64,000 bases of DNA from Nautilus pompilius (lineage: Eukaryota > Mollusca > Cephalopoda > Nautilida > Nautilidae): positions 1 through 64,000 of the forward strand of contig JACATO010001002.1 of assembly GCA_018389105.1 (NCBI GenBank), read 5' to 3'. The stretch's first letter is position 1; each line of letters begins with the position of its first letter. A program made the translations under genes and the position numbers. The notes beneath the pieces were generated by a model. The model did no database searches, was not told where the DNA came from, and saw nothing but the letters and a program-made list of their open reading frames with translations. Positions 22,238 to 35,133 of the stretch are shown here, in pieces.

Positions 22238-23509
22238 TTGGGTAGTTACAAAAGTTTTGTTGGTTTTTATATTATGTTAATTTGGGATTCATCTTTTGCA
22301 TACTTGTGAAGGTGTATGTAGATAAGTTATATATCGTTTTGTAGTGTGTGCTTTGGCATACATTAAGAAAACCTACCTTTATAAAAATCATAAAACGGAT
22401 ATTTGTTTCAGGGTTCTGAATGAAGCAGGGATAGAAAAAAAGTTTCGTGCCATTTTGCTTCACGAGTCCAAACCAGGCCACAAAACGAGCGAGGCGACTC
22501 GATGCAATAAGGAAGCATGGGAGCGAGGGCACAGCAAATGAGCCCACAGTACAACGATGGCTTGCAAAATTTCGATCAAGAGATGTGAGTCTTGAAGGAA
22601 CGTAGGGGACGCCCTTCCAGCTGTGATGATGACCGTCTGAAAGCCTCATTTGAAGTCGATCCAAGAAAAACAGTGCTAGAAATTGCTGTAAAGCTTGACG
22701 TAAGGATTGCAAATGTTTCCCGGCATCTTGACGCAGTCAGCCAGGTGAAAGGGGTTGACAAGTGGGTGCCTCACGAGTTGAATGAACAACAACAAAATCG
22801 TCGACTGGAAATCTGATCTTCGTTTGTCATAAGAAACAAGAACGACCCATTTCTTGACCGAATCATTACGTGTGATTAAAAATGGATCCTTTACGACAAT
22901 CTCAAACGATCAGCACAGTGGCTCGACAGAGACAAGGCATCTAACCACATTCCAAAACCCAGTCTCCAACCAAATTAGGTCATGGTCACTGACTGGTGGA
23001 CTGCAACTGGTGTCATCCACTATAACTTCTTGCAACCTGGCGAAACCATCACATTTTAAAGGTACTGTCATGAATTAAACATTGTTCATCAGAAACTCTC
23101 CCAGCGACAGCCTGCATTGGTGAATTGAAGAGGCCCAAACTTTCGTCACGACATTGCTCGTCCTCATGACTATTCAGAAACTGAACACGTTCAGGCACGA
23201 AGTTCTCCCTCACCCAGCCTATTCACCGGACCTCTCTCCCACAGACCACCACCTTTTCAAACATCTCGACAGCTTCCTCCGTATGAAATCCTTCTCCAAC
23301 CAAACAGCAGTTGAAACTGCCTTCCAACAGTTTGTCGATTCCAGAAATCCAGATTTTTTTCAAAATGGTATAAATGCACTTGTAAGTCGTTGGCAGAAGT
23401 GTATCGATTGTAATGGAACTTCCTTTGATTAATAAATTTCACGTTCACCAGCGATATGAACTCTCATTGTTGCGGTAAAGAAACCCACAAAACTTTTGTA
23501 ACAACCTAA
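22238..23509 (+). mobile_element. Mariner transposon, full length, inactive
   Basis: A 1,272-bp element with inverted ends TTGGGTAGTTACAAAAG on the left and its near-perfect complement ending CAACCTAA on the right. About 23 of the first 26 terminal bases match. A TA flanks each end (22236-22237 and 23510-23511), the expected target-site duplication. Length and terminus fit the SETMAR-type mariner group found across animals. Both ends and the whole transposase span are present, so it inserted intact and decayed in place. Confidence 0.9.
22420..23432 (+). pseudogene. Mariner transposase, degraded
   Basis: This is the gene that would move the surrounding element by cutting at TA sites. Recognisable parts in order: N-terminal helix-turn-helix (FRAILLHESKPGHKTSEATR); linker RRGRPSSCDDDRLKA; second DNA-binding helix (ANVSRHLDAVSQV) with WVPHELNEQQQNRR; first catalytic block TCD followed by a stop where TCDEKW is usual; WILYDN and AQWLDRDKA; VMVTDWW and GVIHYNFLQPGETITF; second block RHDIARPH; third block SPDLSPTDHHLFKHL; and a C terminus VSRWQKCIDCNG then SFD and stop. 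The DD34D triad residues are visible. At least five in-frame stops and several frame changes spread through it make it non-functional. The last piece (23154-23432) is the longest open part. Confidence 0.9.
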
Positions 23510-23730
23510 TATATATTTTATTAAAATTTTCTCCAGTAGCCTGTACTTATATCTCCACAAGAAATTACTCCAGGGTGTTTTTAATGTCTGTGAGGAATTT
23601 CAGCATTCAATGTTTAAGTAAATAAGAAACCAAAATATAATCAATCGCATTACAAAGTCATATGACCAACGGTTTTGAGCCATACAACAACGCTTCGTTA
23701 AGTTTCCGCACAGCAATAATCTTCAGGGAT

Positions 23731-23949
23731 TTAGAGTGCAATACCATTTGCCATATTTCCCAAATGTAGGGGTATAATGTGACTAATAAATAAGAGCCTC
23801 CATTCGCGTCTTGGTGAAGAGTTTAATAGATCGTGTTCAGTTATTATGAGGCATGAAAAAGCGATGTTGACTGGAGCTCGGTCCAATTTTCTATCATTAA
23901 CTAAATCCGTTTCTTTAAATTTACTCACCGATCGTCTAACAGTCTTCAT
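23731..23949 (-). pseudogene. Possible transposase HTH fragment
   Basis: A minus-strand ATG frame of 72 codons begins MKTVRRSVSKFKETDLVNDR, which closely resembles the second helix and linker of the helix-turn-helix of Tc1/mariner transposases (xxRxVxRFKETGxVxDRPR). It is followed by LLNSSPRREWRLL, as in the next helical segment. No catalytic domain follows. It sits just right of the Tc1-like shell and may belong to it. Confidence is limited because only about 40 residues fit. Confidence 0.3.
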
Positions 23950-26019
23950 GTGGTTGTGTCTTGTTTCACCTACTTCACTTCAACCAGCCACAAACTGCGC
24001 CAAACCACCTTCCAGACCTTCGCCATACTGATTTCACAACAGTCGAAACAGCAAAACAAAAGCAACGAAAGCGTTGTGCACGCGGTCTGCTAATGCAGTA
24101 TATTTTTGCTCCTTATTAGTTAACTTGTCACTGCAGAGGTTTCGTGAATGTCAGAACGATGTGCTGCAATGATATTGGCCGTCACTGGAAACACGTGCAC
24201 TATGCTACAGCAGTTCAAAGAAATTGAAAAAGAGAAGAAGAATTCAAAAAAAAAAAATAATTAATTTTCTTTAATTTTTTTTCTTTCTTCTATTGAATAA
24301 AAGTTTAATAGTTTTGCAGAGTTCAAGGAAAACTTACTAACGGGTGTTCGATTTAGTCCAGCTCAAGTCGCTCGCACAATCTAGCCTTGCTATGCCTACT
24401 GCAAACCGACATTATTGCATTAAGAAAATAGCCCCTTTTTTTTTTCAAGTCTAAATTCTGTTCAAGCGAAAATGAAAGGATCTATGAGCCGTTTGATCAC
24501 TAGTCCCATTAACGACGCACGGAGAGTACCTGAAATTAACTCTTTACTTTCTGCGGTTGGTGTTGGCCCTGTTAAGAACGTCCGTCTCTCAATTCCGTTT
24601 TAAGCCGGTTCAAGACACTATATAAAGATTACAATCGATAGTTTATTCCACTCATTTATTTATCTTCCTACTAATGTCTATTACTCACTCGCTGCTACTC
24701 AGGACAATTAATATCTTGACTGCAAACATCCAAAAGTATTTGTTACTTCTCACTCTCGCGGGGGGAAATTCTTTAATTATTCTGAGGCCCCTATCGAAGA
24801 TCTTTCTTCAGTCGTCCGAAATCGGCCAGCGCTTCTTGCGATCGCCAGATAAAACCCGGGTGATGCGAATTTTTTTTTGGTCTTTCGTGTGAGGGTTGTA
24901 AGGGAGTAGAACCAAGTCTCGCAGCCTCTCGCGTCCTTTCGGCGACTAGTGGACGGGTACCGCAAAAATAAAAGCCGTTCGGAATTCCTCGATGGCTGCT
25001 GCCCCGCCGATAAGTCAGATCGGTGAACACCAGCACTTCGTAGGTTTCTCTGTTTTAATCACAGCAATCACGTTTTCTTATGTAGACTTAAATTGCAGAA
25101 ACCTCAAATGTAAAATATTCTTCCGGAAAAGCTAACACTGTTAGGCCGTACTAAGAGAAAACACTTTCTACTAATCAAAGGCGACTGTTGTCAAAGTTCC
25201 AAGACTTTTGTTTTGAAGTATGGAAATGCCATCTTCCCGGATTACATCGGATTCTGGCGGCGGTGATGTTCTGAGAAGTTGTCGGCTGAATTCCACTGAC
25301 GGAAACCTTAATTTACGGTATAAAAAAAGACATTTAACGACAAATAATGCTGTGTTGTTAGGCGCGAGACTGGCTCTCCGATCTTCTATTCGACTGCGTC
25401 GTGAGGAGATCAGATACCTTTGTAGTATGTTCCCATTTTTCCCTAAAAAAAATGCGCTGAAAATATCCATCCGTTTTCAGAGGTTTTAATTAGAGATTAT
25501 AAGTTGAGAGGGGGGGAATTCTACAAGACCACGCGGATCAAGGTGGGAAATGTAAGTGATTATAGTTTTTGTACAGAAGATATCAACATAACGGAGCCCC
25601 AGACGTAACTGGAATACCGGGCCTCCATTGCGTGTTACGAAGTAAACATGCAATTTTAACACACGACCAATCAAGCTTTGTTTCGATATTTATTGGACTT
25701 TCCACATAATCGTCTGGTCTCCAAATGCAGGAATATTACTCACCACGGAGTAATGAAGAATTAAGCAATCATTTGGAAAAGCACAACACCGCTCTGACTA
25801 AAAGATGCTACTTTAACAAAAGAAATGCATAAATAAGAAACAAAGCAAAATATCGCATTAACCAGAACACAATTATACTTAAATAGAGATAGATTATTTC
25901 AGGTGGTGCAATGCTTTTCGATACGGCCCCGGCCATTTTTAAAGCTGTTCTTTCTATTTATCGGAGAAGTTATTATATTTTGTTATTATTTTTGTTTCTA
26001 TTCGTTGTTGGCAGCGAAC
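23950..26019. other. Intergenic, no gene recognised
   Basis: No recognisable gene. 24880-25040 is CpG-rich and faintly SINE-like on the minus strand. A plus-strand ATG frame at 25220-25489 (89 codons) starts MEMPSSRITSDSGGG and matches nothing I know; the opposite strand is open over almost the same span, which argues for chance. Confidence 0.45.
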
Positions 26020-26235
<216 letters not shown>

Positions 26236-29107
26236 CAGATAGCAATTAAGAAACTGGTTGTCCACGTTTTTGTTTGCTTAATCAGCGGTCTTTGAGATTT
26301 TCACCGAAATATATTCCAAAGAATGCAAACTATGAATTACATATTAACTTGTATGCGATTTAAATAACTGAAGCCATAAGTTTAGTGCAAAGTTTCGGTA
26401 ACGGTTTTTAAATATATATATCTTTGATTCTTAAAAATCTAGTTATGAATTAATTTTAAGCTCCTTAGGATATAGTAAGTTATTTCTTTTCCACAATGTA
26501 GCGTTTTCCAGAACTATTTTCATCTTTTCTGGTAGTAGGAGCTAAAAATGTGGTTAATAAAGATAACAACTCAACTCCACGTGAGAAATTCTGGTCTGGG
26601 ACCCGAAAACAAGGTCCACCCCTCGCTCAAAATTTTACCTTTCTTTGGTGAGGTTGTCCTCCTTTCCTTTGTGCGTAGAAAAATCTCTTAAACTCTCACG
26701 GTCTCCTGACAATAATTTGTTAAATGCTTCGACGAGTTCCTAACCCTAACCACACCCTTGCAGGAGTTTTTTTTCAGTACGGTAGCCACTTCGGACGAGA
26801 TTCTGTAGGCATTACCTATACCTCTATCGTCTTTTTTGTTGTTGTTTCGCTGGATACGCGAGTAAGTACGAAATAATGATATAACTTCAGCGATCGACAG
26901 CGATAGCATAAGTACGGTAGCTGCTCGTTTGTGAAAATAGCAATGAACTTCTATTGTTACGCAAACAGAAGTTTTCTTCTATCACATTTCCGGACCACAA
27001 ACAGATCGGTAGTCGGACGAGGTGAAACAGACAAAGAAAACGGTTTGTAATTATGCTGCTGCTATATAAACTAGGACCGTACATTTTAAGGGCTGCGAGA
27101 GGTCGCTATAATCGCAAGATAAATTAATAATAATTTACGGAAGTACCCAGGGAGTATTAATGCAGTTTTCTACTTTAGTGCGGTTGACATGCGATCCTAC
27201 AAGCTGTTTTTGCCTTCTTACAACGAACATCGCGGACTAGTCACGTGTTCTTCGTGAAAGTTACTCGTGTTGCCGCTTTGTTTCTATCGTGTGTCTAATG
27301 CGCACACTCACTCGTCATTCATTTCGACCTCGACGGAAATCTTTCGGTGAATGCGCGAGCGATCACCGATCTCCTACGAGGTCATAAAATTGGAGAACAG
27401 TTCTTCGAACTTTTGGATGGCTTGCCAAAGGAGAACGAACTGATTGCTCAAGAGTTTTGTTTCTTTATTGAACGCTTCGGAAGCTTTTGTCAGCAGCTTG
27501 CCAGTTGGTCAACCGGATCGTGTTTTCCATGAAGCTAAAACGTTTAGGGGACGAAGTTCAAAACCATTCCCCTGGTTTTCACTACAGGGTAATATAAAAA
27601 AAAACCCCGCTATTTTTAAGTTAAAACTTTCAAAAAGAAAAAAAAAATGTTCGTATATATATATAACCTTCAGTAAATCACGTAGGTTAACAAGTAGCTA
27701 AGAAGCTGGGAACCTTAACCGACCCTCACAAACTGCACTCTACAATTTGATAACCTGCCACGAACTAAACAGATGAGACCGTTGCTCTACCTTTCCAGTC
27801 GGACCGGCTATCAGCGAGAGAAGACTGCTTGACCAGTTACAAGGTTACCGAGAGCAGATCTCACCGTCCTGTGATGTCAGACTGGCAGTTTCCACGGCTC
27901 TCTCATTAACCCCTTTGACGTTCGTATTTGAAAATTTGGCAGACCCCCCCCCTTTTAAATCCAATTGAATGGGCTGACTCTCCATAGTCGAGTAAGCGTA
28001 GATGAATAGGAACCAGGTTTCTGGTTCCGCTGGTGATAGCTTTTTTATATGTCCGGAAAAGATCAGAGTTCCTCGCAGCTTTCGGGCCAGACGTGTTACG
28101 AGGGGTCATTTGAACAGCTCTTCGGATTACTGACTCGTTTTGTCTGAAACCATTATACTTTCCAACAAGTCACTGGAATACTTGCTAATAAAATAATTTT
28201 AACCATTAGGTAGATTTTCAAAACTAAACCTCTGGTTTTATTATGAAAGTTTTGACGCATTATCGGTGACGATGTATCTCGAATTTTCTGGACGTAGAAG
28301 AAGCAAAATCTCTTCCTCTGTTTTGCTAAGATAAGCCAACACTGCAGTACAGCCACTGTCAGGGTAGAACACTACGGTATTACTGATGACTTGGCTTCTT
28401 CGCTAAATCACAACGCAAAATATGAGTGGATTGGGGGAATAATATAATATTCTCTCAGCACTTTCTTGAAATGACTCAAATTTCGTGATAGAGATCTTTT
28501 GAAGTGAGAGTAGAAATAGTTGTTACATCAGAAATCCGTACACTGCCATCCTGCTCAAAAAGGATGACCTTGAGGCTTGGCCTTCTTGACAGATGACCTA
28601 CGGCGTAGTCCTACACAGTTAGCTGTGGGAAACTAAGTCTACTAAACTTTCCTTCATATTCCTTTTACCGTTAAGTTATTACAAAAACCGTTTTCACTTA
28701 CGGTGTAAGTTATGTCCCTTTCATAGGAAACTTGTTTTGTTTTTTTAAGAGAAAATAGCAAGCAAAAAAAAAAAAAACGCTTTCTAAATCTGCATTCGGT
28801 GAGCAAATAAGATAATGACAATAGCGTCGTTCCGTCTGGGGGTCTTCGAGTCTACAGCTTCTTCTGTAGTTGCGGAATGTTCAGAAATACGATAAGGGAA
28901 CGGATATATGAAAAATAGTTCGGAGAATAAAATCCATGCTGACAGACGGCGATAATTAGGGAAATATTCTGTAACTCGAGTTAAATGTTTATCCAAAAAT
29001 TAGTTTGAAAAGTGTTCTATTCTCCGGTATCCCCTGAAGAATTGTGTTTTCTTAGAAAAGAAGAAATATCTAAATATACCATTTGACTGAACGAAAAATT
29101 CTGAATT
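26236..29107. other. Intergenic, no gene recognised
   Basis: No known gene. 27230-27360 is CpG-rich and leads into an open plus-strand frame (from about 27300 to 27532) with natural-looking composition but no ATG. 27700-27850 contains, on the minus strand, a tRNA A-box-like GGTAGAGCAACGG without a good B box. Small frames at 26688-27084 and 27906-28356 (minus) are unrecognised. Confidence 0.45.
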
Positions 29108-29290
29108 TAACTAGATAAAAACAGTGGGATCCGTTATCCCACTGGTTAGCATACCAAAGTCGAAAGCCTGAGTTAGATTCCTGCAGGGATCGGCTCCGTT
29201 TGCTAACCACTGTCGCGTAATTTATTGTCGCTCTTCTTATCCAATTGAATTTTTCTCCGAGTACTGCGCTTTCCCACCACATCTAAGTCG
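29108..29290 (+). repeat. SINE-like, tRNA-related unit (weak)
   Basis: The segment ATCCCACTGGTTAGCATACC (29135-29154) resembles an RNA polymerase III A box, and GAGTTAGATTCCTGC (29170-29184) a B box, with near-tRNA spacing. The nine bases TGGTTAGCA at 29143 recur inverted at 29201-29209, so the head could also fold as a hairpin. The body to 29290 is unclassified. Confidence 0.3.
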
Positions 29291-32200
29291 TCAGAGGCCG
29301 AAGTCGAAGCGCACCGAGCGGAAATTTATGCGCTGACCGTAGTTCTGTGTCATGTGCTTCGTCTCCCCCCCACATCCTTCCGGAAAAGGCCAACAGCAAA
29401 TAAACACAGTCAAAATGGCGATTGTTTCTTTCTGCTTGAGTTATTTGTGATATTATCTAATGGCATTTTTGTTATTACATTTATTGCAGAGTTTTAAAAA
29501 TCGCTTATTTTCTATGCTGCAAGAAACTGGTGAATTCTAAACTATTTTCCGTTGCTACACAAGTCTCATCCGCGTAGGCTGGAACACGATCGTGTGTAGT
29601 GTGCTTACTGCTTACTTACCGCTAGATCACAGTAGTAGCCACATAGAACATCGCCGTACTTTTGCTTACAAAAATTATCAGCTAAAATTAAATAAAAAAA
29701 AAACAACAAGAGAGGCACAAATTGGAACAAGTTTTTGGTAAAACTTAAAATCTGCAATGTTTCTGTTTAGGTACAAGTTGTGCTAACCTTTACTATCTAG
29801 ATGAGGGATTTATGGAAAATATGATAAGGTCATATCCCACGTCGGGTTTAAACCCTCTCAGTCAACAAAATTCGCGGGAAAAAAATACACTTTGATGGTT
29901 TATTATTAATTCCGGTGCAAAAATGACAGTTTATAATTATAGAAAAGAATTAATTTTAATGTTGATGCTGGCTGAAAATCGATACCACCTCTGGAATATT
30001 TTAGCGGAATAGTATTAAAAAAGCCTTGCTAATATCGTCCAACCGACCGAGAGAGCACGTTCCGACCCAGTGTCACCTTGCCTTCAAAAGACTCGCTTTG
30101 CATTAAGACAAAATAAGGTTTGCTTGTTTTAGTAATAAATTGAGCATTAGGAAATCTTGTTATCGGGCTGTATAAAACAGAATAGATAATCTAGCACGCG
30201 TCTGGATATTTCGGTTTGTTTTGTTACTGCTTTAGTTATTGGCATTTAAAAGGAAAGCTGGCGTAGCAGGAAATAAAATTTTAACCTTTATGCTGAAATG
30301 AATTAAAAAAAAAAAAATTCCCTGCGGATGTATCGGCTTCGTTGCTTATGGACTTCGGCAAATGTTTATATTACGATACATATTTAAATATTCGTCGAAG
30401 ATATCTGATCTTCCCTGCCAAGAATGTCAAATTAACAAAACAGAGATGCTTCTCTACCGTGGCTGATTTTAAAGCACCGGCCGCTAGTTATCCGAGTAAA
30501 CAATCTTATTTAAAAGAGGGGCAAAAAGTGCAAATGAAAGTAGATCGTAAAAGAATTTTAAACAGTAAAGATGGGATAGACCGGCGGTGCAGAGTCGAGT
30601 CTTACAAATTTTCCTGTTGAAGTCCTGGCATCTGAAGGAGGACGTAAATTCAAAGAGAAGAAATTAGGTTAATTTAGGGATTAAAATGCGGGCCAAAATG
30701 ATAAATATTTTATACAAGACTGAGAAAGGTAAAAGAAACGAGGCCCAGGTTCTCTCTCTCTCTCTATCTCTCTCCTGAACGCTACTCATTCTCCCTACCT
30801 ACACACACTATTACTGGCTGAAGTCTCAGCAACTGAAAAATATCTTTAGATTCATTTTTCCCTACAATAAATCTCCATCCATCCTGACGGAGCGAAGCTC
30901 AAGGTCCATAACTTTCGATGCGTTTCAGATCTGTGCAATTCGTCGCGCCATATCTTTCCTGTCTGGAATATTCGCCCAGACTTTGCTTTATCGTTTCCTT
31001 GAAAATCAAAAGACAGGGGGGTCTTCGAAGATTCGATGTAAAAAGACATGATCAGTTACGCCCCTTTATTCATTTCGTTTTCTATTAATATTAATATAGT
31101 GATATATGTTAATCTGGTATGGAAATAGTCTTTTGAGTTCGTAATGCATAACTAGAAACTTTAGTCCAAGCAGCTTGAGAAGGACACCAGCGAGTTTATT
31201 GCAACCTGATACAAAGATTCATCAGATGAAATTAAGGAATCCGTTCAAAATATCCCCTCAGGTATTTTAATTACGGATTTATTGCAGTTCGCTCAAAAAT
31301 GTACTTAACGACATATGTTTTAAAATAAAACACGGAAATATTTCAGGCTTCGTGTTTATGCAATTAAAGTTTATTCTACATTGATTTTAGCAAATATTTT
31401 CATCGTTTTACCTGACTATATCAATCTACGTATTTGCTTTGAAATCTTTTTCCCTCAATATCTAGGAATTATATTAGAATATTCAGATATTTACCCTAGG
31501 GGCTTAGTATCCTACCGAATATCGTTCTCTTGTTTCCTCGCATGTGTATTTGCTTAATATATTTAACTGTATAACCTAAGATCTTTGAAAACCTACGGGA
31601 ACAGCACTCAGGTATAGTTAGATGGTTTATGCAACAATGTAACTATTTAGCTACTGATTTCTTATCATAGGATATTTCCAAGAGGCTGCAATCAAGTGGC
31701 ATTCAAACGTATTGACCGGTCCATCCTTTTCTGTTCTAAAAGGCAGAATTTGTGCCAAATGTTATGAAGGTTATCTAACGTCATATCGGAACACAGCATC
31801 GCACCGATTTGTTGGTAGATCTTTCGGTGACAAGTTCCCAAGGCACTAAGTCCATACCGTTTTTTTTTTCAAAAATTTCGTTCAGAATAATAGTCTTTAT
31901 TAGTATGCTTTAGGTGGAACAGAAAGATGTATATATATTAAGGCAAAATATTGCTCAATAAGGAATTATTCTCTACTATCAACCCGAGTTCCTTCTGTCA
32001 TTTGAGAAATCAATTCTACTACCAAATGTACATTTCAAACAGCTTTAAAATGGTTCCCACATAAAAATTGTTTTAAAGAAAGGTAATCTAATTAGTTTAG
32101 GTTATTTCCGAAAAGCAGTTATGGAATTTACCTAGGGACCGTACAAAATAAATATGTTTATTTGTAATCCATACGAAATTTTCTAATCAAGCAAATAACT

Positions 32201-33569
32201 GAAATTTAATATCAGCCAATTAGAAAAATGTCTTTCGTTAATTTAAATATTCTGATTTATCTCCTTTTCAAATTTAATTCCTACTTCAAAAAAAGGTATA
32301 AAGGAGAAGTGCCTCAGTCATTTTTTGGTTTACTTTTTGGTGTTTCGATACCGTTTATTTTTTAAAGTTATATTAATTACGTGCAGTAGTAAATGGATAA
32401 GTATGAAGTACTCGTTTCACGGACATGAAAGCAAAAGAAATATCTGTTGAGCGGAATTAGGTTTGAAGTCGGTGTGGTGTATTGTTTACCAGGGTTTCTC
32501 CAACCTATATAATGAGGATTTATCACAAACAGGAAATGGCTACTCGACTTCAAACGCTGGATCAAAGTATAACCTACAACCGGTGCGCGAGTCTGTGCAG
32601 TTTTACGCTGGCCAGGACAATTCCTTTCTAGTGAGTGAGGCCTCGGTAGAGATGCTACACTGATCGCCTCCCCGATGGCCGTAAGGGACCAGTAACGATA
32701 AAACACTGCAAGAACTGTTTATCTCTACTTGATCGCTAATGGCTGGCGACAGGAACAAGGATAAAAAAGAGAGAAACTCTTTTTACTTTGAATTTTTATG
32801 GCATTTAATATCTGTCATATATTTCCTGTTATGTAAAGATGTTTTGTTTGTTGTTGTTTTTTTTTCAGAAGAATGCATAAATAATTCTACTCTTGCATAT
32901 AATTGAATGTAAATAAGTATATGGCTGATGGAAAAAACGAAAACGTCTATTTTATCGAAATATCTTTTTATTGATGACTCCACAAGGTCACCCTGGACTC
33001 ACGTCTCTCTCTCTCTCTCCAACCGTCCGGAACTGGAGTGGCGCTGTGGCTCTATTAACATAGAAATGAGTGGTGTATGTGACCAATGAGAGTAAGCCAG
33101 CGATCACATACCTTTATACATTTGTGATTCGTTTGATCATTGTCCTGTCATGGTAATAGCAAACAAAGCTGAAGAATGCAGGAATTAAGCTTCTATGTAT
33201 GAAGTGGGCTGTTTGATAAATGAAGTGGTCTTAGCAGTTAAGTGTAGTTCTTTCCTGCCTTTTTTGTCATTAGAAGGGAATCGCTTTTGACTAAAGTAGC
33301 TAGAAATATAGCTAACAAAGAGGGCTGGATATAAAGGAGCAGTTTAGCTACTTTCAGTCCCAGAAGGCCAGCTAAATATTTTAAACTAATACAGATACCA
33401 ACTTACTTTTACGATGAAGTGCAATACCATGGTTTGGACATTATTAATATAAAATAACCAGACAAGGGAAGAGGTTAGTCAGTAGATGCATATACAGGAT
33501 AGATTTGCTTTTCTAATAATGGCTGCAATTTTCTACGCTCTATTCTAGTCGAGCCATTTTACTTTAAGA
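29291..33569. other. AT-rich intergenic, no gene recognised
   Basis: Over 4 kb of mostly AT-rich DNA. Short (CT)n tracts occur at 30751-30778 and 33004-33022. 30348-30620 is a plus-strand ATG frame of 90 codons with basic composition, unrecognised. At 32490-32512 CAGGGTTTCTCCAACC resembles a hAT transposon terminus. 31050-32370 shows nothing. Confidence 0.5.
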
Positions 33570-33668
33570 AAACATTTGGGGTCACCATACCACTGATATG
33601 AAACGTTTGGGGGTCACCATACCACTGATATGAAACTTTTGGGGTCACCACACCACTGCTCTTCTATG
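33570..33668. repeat. Three tandem copies of a 31-36 bp unit
   Basis: Units begin at 33570, 33601 and 33633. Each carries TTTGGGGTCACCA followed by a CCACTG motif. The first two are nearly identical; the third has a 4-base extension. The GGGGTCACCA word is also found in subterminal parts of some hAT elements, but no transposase was seen. Confidence 0.75.
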
Positions 33669-34929
33669 AAATGGTTTTGGTCATTTTGCGGTGCTCTACC
33701 ACGATTAGTTTAGGCTATATGATCGATCAACAGGGTAAGCCACTAATCGATTATAAGATTACTTTAAAATGTGGCACTGGCGAACGGTTAAATTAATCCT
33801 CCCATTGATCTGAGATTTCCCCTTAACAAGTTTTAAATACCTCCAATGTTTTTTTGTCTTTTAATTTCATGTTGTTGCTTGTTTTTTTGCATGTTAGAAA
33901 ACTTTTCAAAAACCGATCTCTTACTGTGGTTTATTTACTTTTTCTACATAAAAATAATTCGAATATATGCGTCTGTTTTAAAAATCAATAATTAAAACAG
34001 CAGCTACAGGCGACATTTTATTCTTTTAACATTAAGAGAATTTAACGCTATGTTAAATGAAATCTGTCGTTTTTTTTGTGTCTCTATTAAAGCTTCCAGA
34101 GACAGAAACCCCGAGCGTAAACTTAGTGGGAGAGAAAAGATGCCCACGAGCTGGAAAATATTTGTTTTTGTAATACATGAGGCGTGACGTGAATTAAACA
34201 AATAAGAAAGCGTGCGGGCTGGAAAATAGCACTTCGTGCCGGAATCGATAGCACGAGGGCAGGACCTAGCCCTGCTATTCTGACATCGAGGATATTTCAT
34301 TTCTTCTCTGTAATTTTATAAGTTTAACTGATTTCAAGAACGAGAAAATTTTGGTTATTTACTGTTAGCTTAATTGCCATTCTTTGTGCTAAAAATAGTA
34401 CTTCGTAATGATGACATCATACAAATTTATATATAAACACATCGCTCTATTGCGAACCTGTTCTTAATTACGTTTACTCCAGAGTTTTAATTTTTTGTTT
34501 GTTAATTATTAAGTATTGTCAATTTTACGAAAATATAAGTACATTCAAGATAAGGGAGATCCAATGGTTTTAATATTAAGACTACGAGCGCCTTTTTCAG
34601 CTCACAGATGGTACGTAACTTACGGTGCATGGCTTTGCTTCGTGATGCATGAAAAATGACCGGGGACTCGTTCTGACCTGACTACTACCTATGCTCTCCT
34701 TTCAGAAGAGCTACAAAATGACGTCGATCTCCAAGGTTTTCGTATAAAATGTAATTATCTTTATCCATTCGGTAATTTATGATCGGTCATTTTGTTCCGT
34801 TGAGGGAAAGCCAAATTTTACCAGAAGTGTTCAGAAAAGAATATCTTTGATATTTCTGCACTTACCGACATAAGTCAAGCACCAACGAATAAATCCGATA
34901 AGAAACTTCCGCAGAACTACTTCACCTGT
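33669..34929. other. Intergenic, no gene recognised
   Basis: AT-rich DNA. A minus-strand ATG frame at 34004-34300 (98 codons) has no recognisable domain. Nothing else was noticed. Confidence 0.45.
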
Positions 34930-35133
34930 CCCACAGCCCACAGGTCGCTGGGACACCCCGAGAGGCTGCGTCTAGGGCATTTGAAGACCTGGCGGAATCC
35001 ACCCCTCTCCAGGTGTGAGAGTCAGGGTGAATGTCAGCGTCCAGAGGAAGAGGAGGCCCTCATCGGCAGCGCGCAACTCCGGCCCCACCGAGGGGGGAGG
35101 GGATCGAACTCGCTGCGCCACGACGCCATCTGC
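34930..35133 (-). repeat. GC-rich SINE-like unit
   Basis: This 204-bp block is far more GC-rich than the AT-rich DNA on both sides, with sharp borders. Read on the minus strand it opens GATGGCGTCGTGGCGCAG, then GAGTTCGATCCCC, a good B box, so an A-box-like word nearly abuts the B box. That suggests a SINE whose tRNA head lost its middle. The remaining body to 34930 is of unknown family. Confidence 0.4.

Larger units (their letters stand above)
22075..23695. mobile_element. Tc1-like shell interrupted by mariner
   Basis: The left end, CACTGTTGGCCAAAAGTAC at 22075, directly follows TA and is a typical Tc1-superfamily terminus. The right end near 23674-23695 (GTTTTGAGCCATACAAC) reads as a degenerate inverted copy. 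Between them, 22099-22237 and 23510-23690 are unique DNA interrupted by the full mariner. Without the insert the shell is only about 350 bp, so it is a non-autonomous or internally deleted copy. The right border is uncertain because that terminus is strongly diverged. Confidence 0.4.

Noticed and set aside
26740-26752. CTAACCCTAACC, telomere-like
   Set aside because: Fewer than three units, and a similar short run occurs at 57158. This is too short for an interstitial telomere.
27907-27935. TTAACCCCTTTGACG, like a piggyBac end
   Set aside because: No inverted partner or transposase was found. A related-looking word at 45750 lacks TTAA. Chance is likely.
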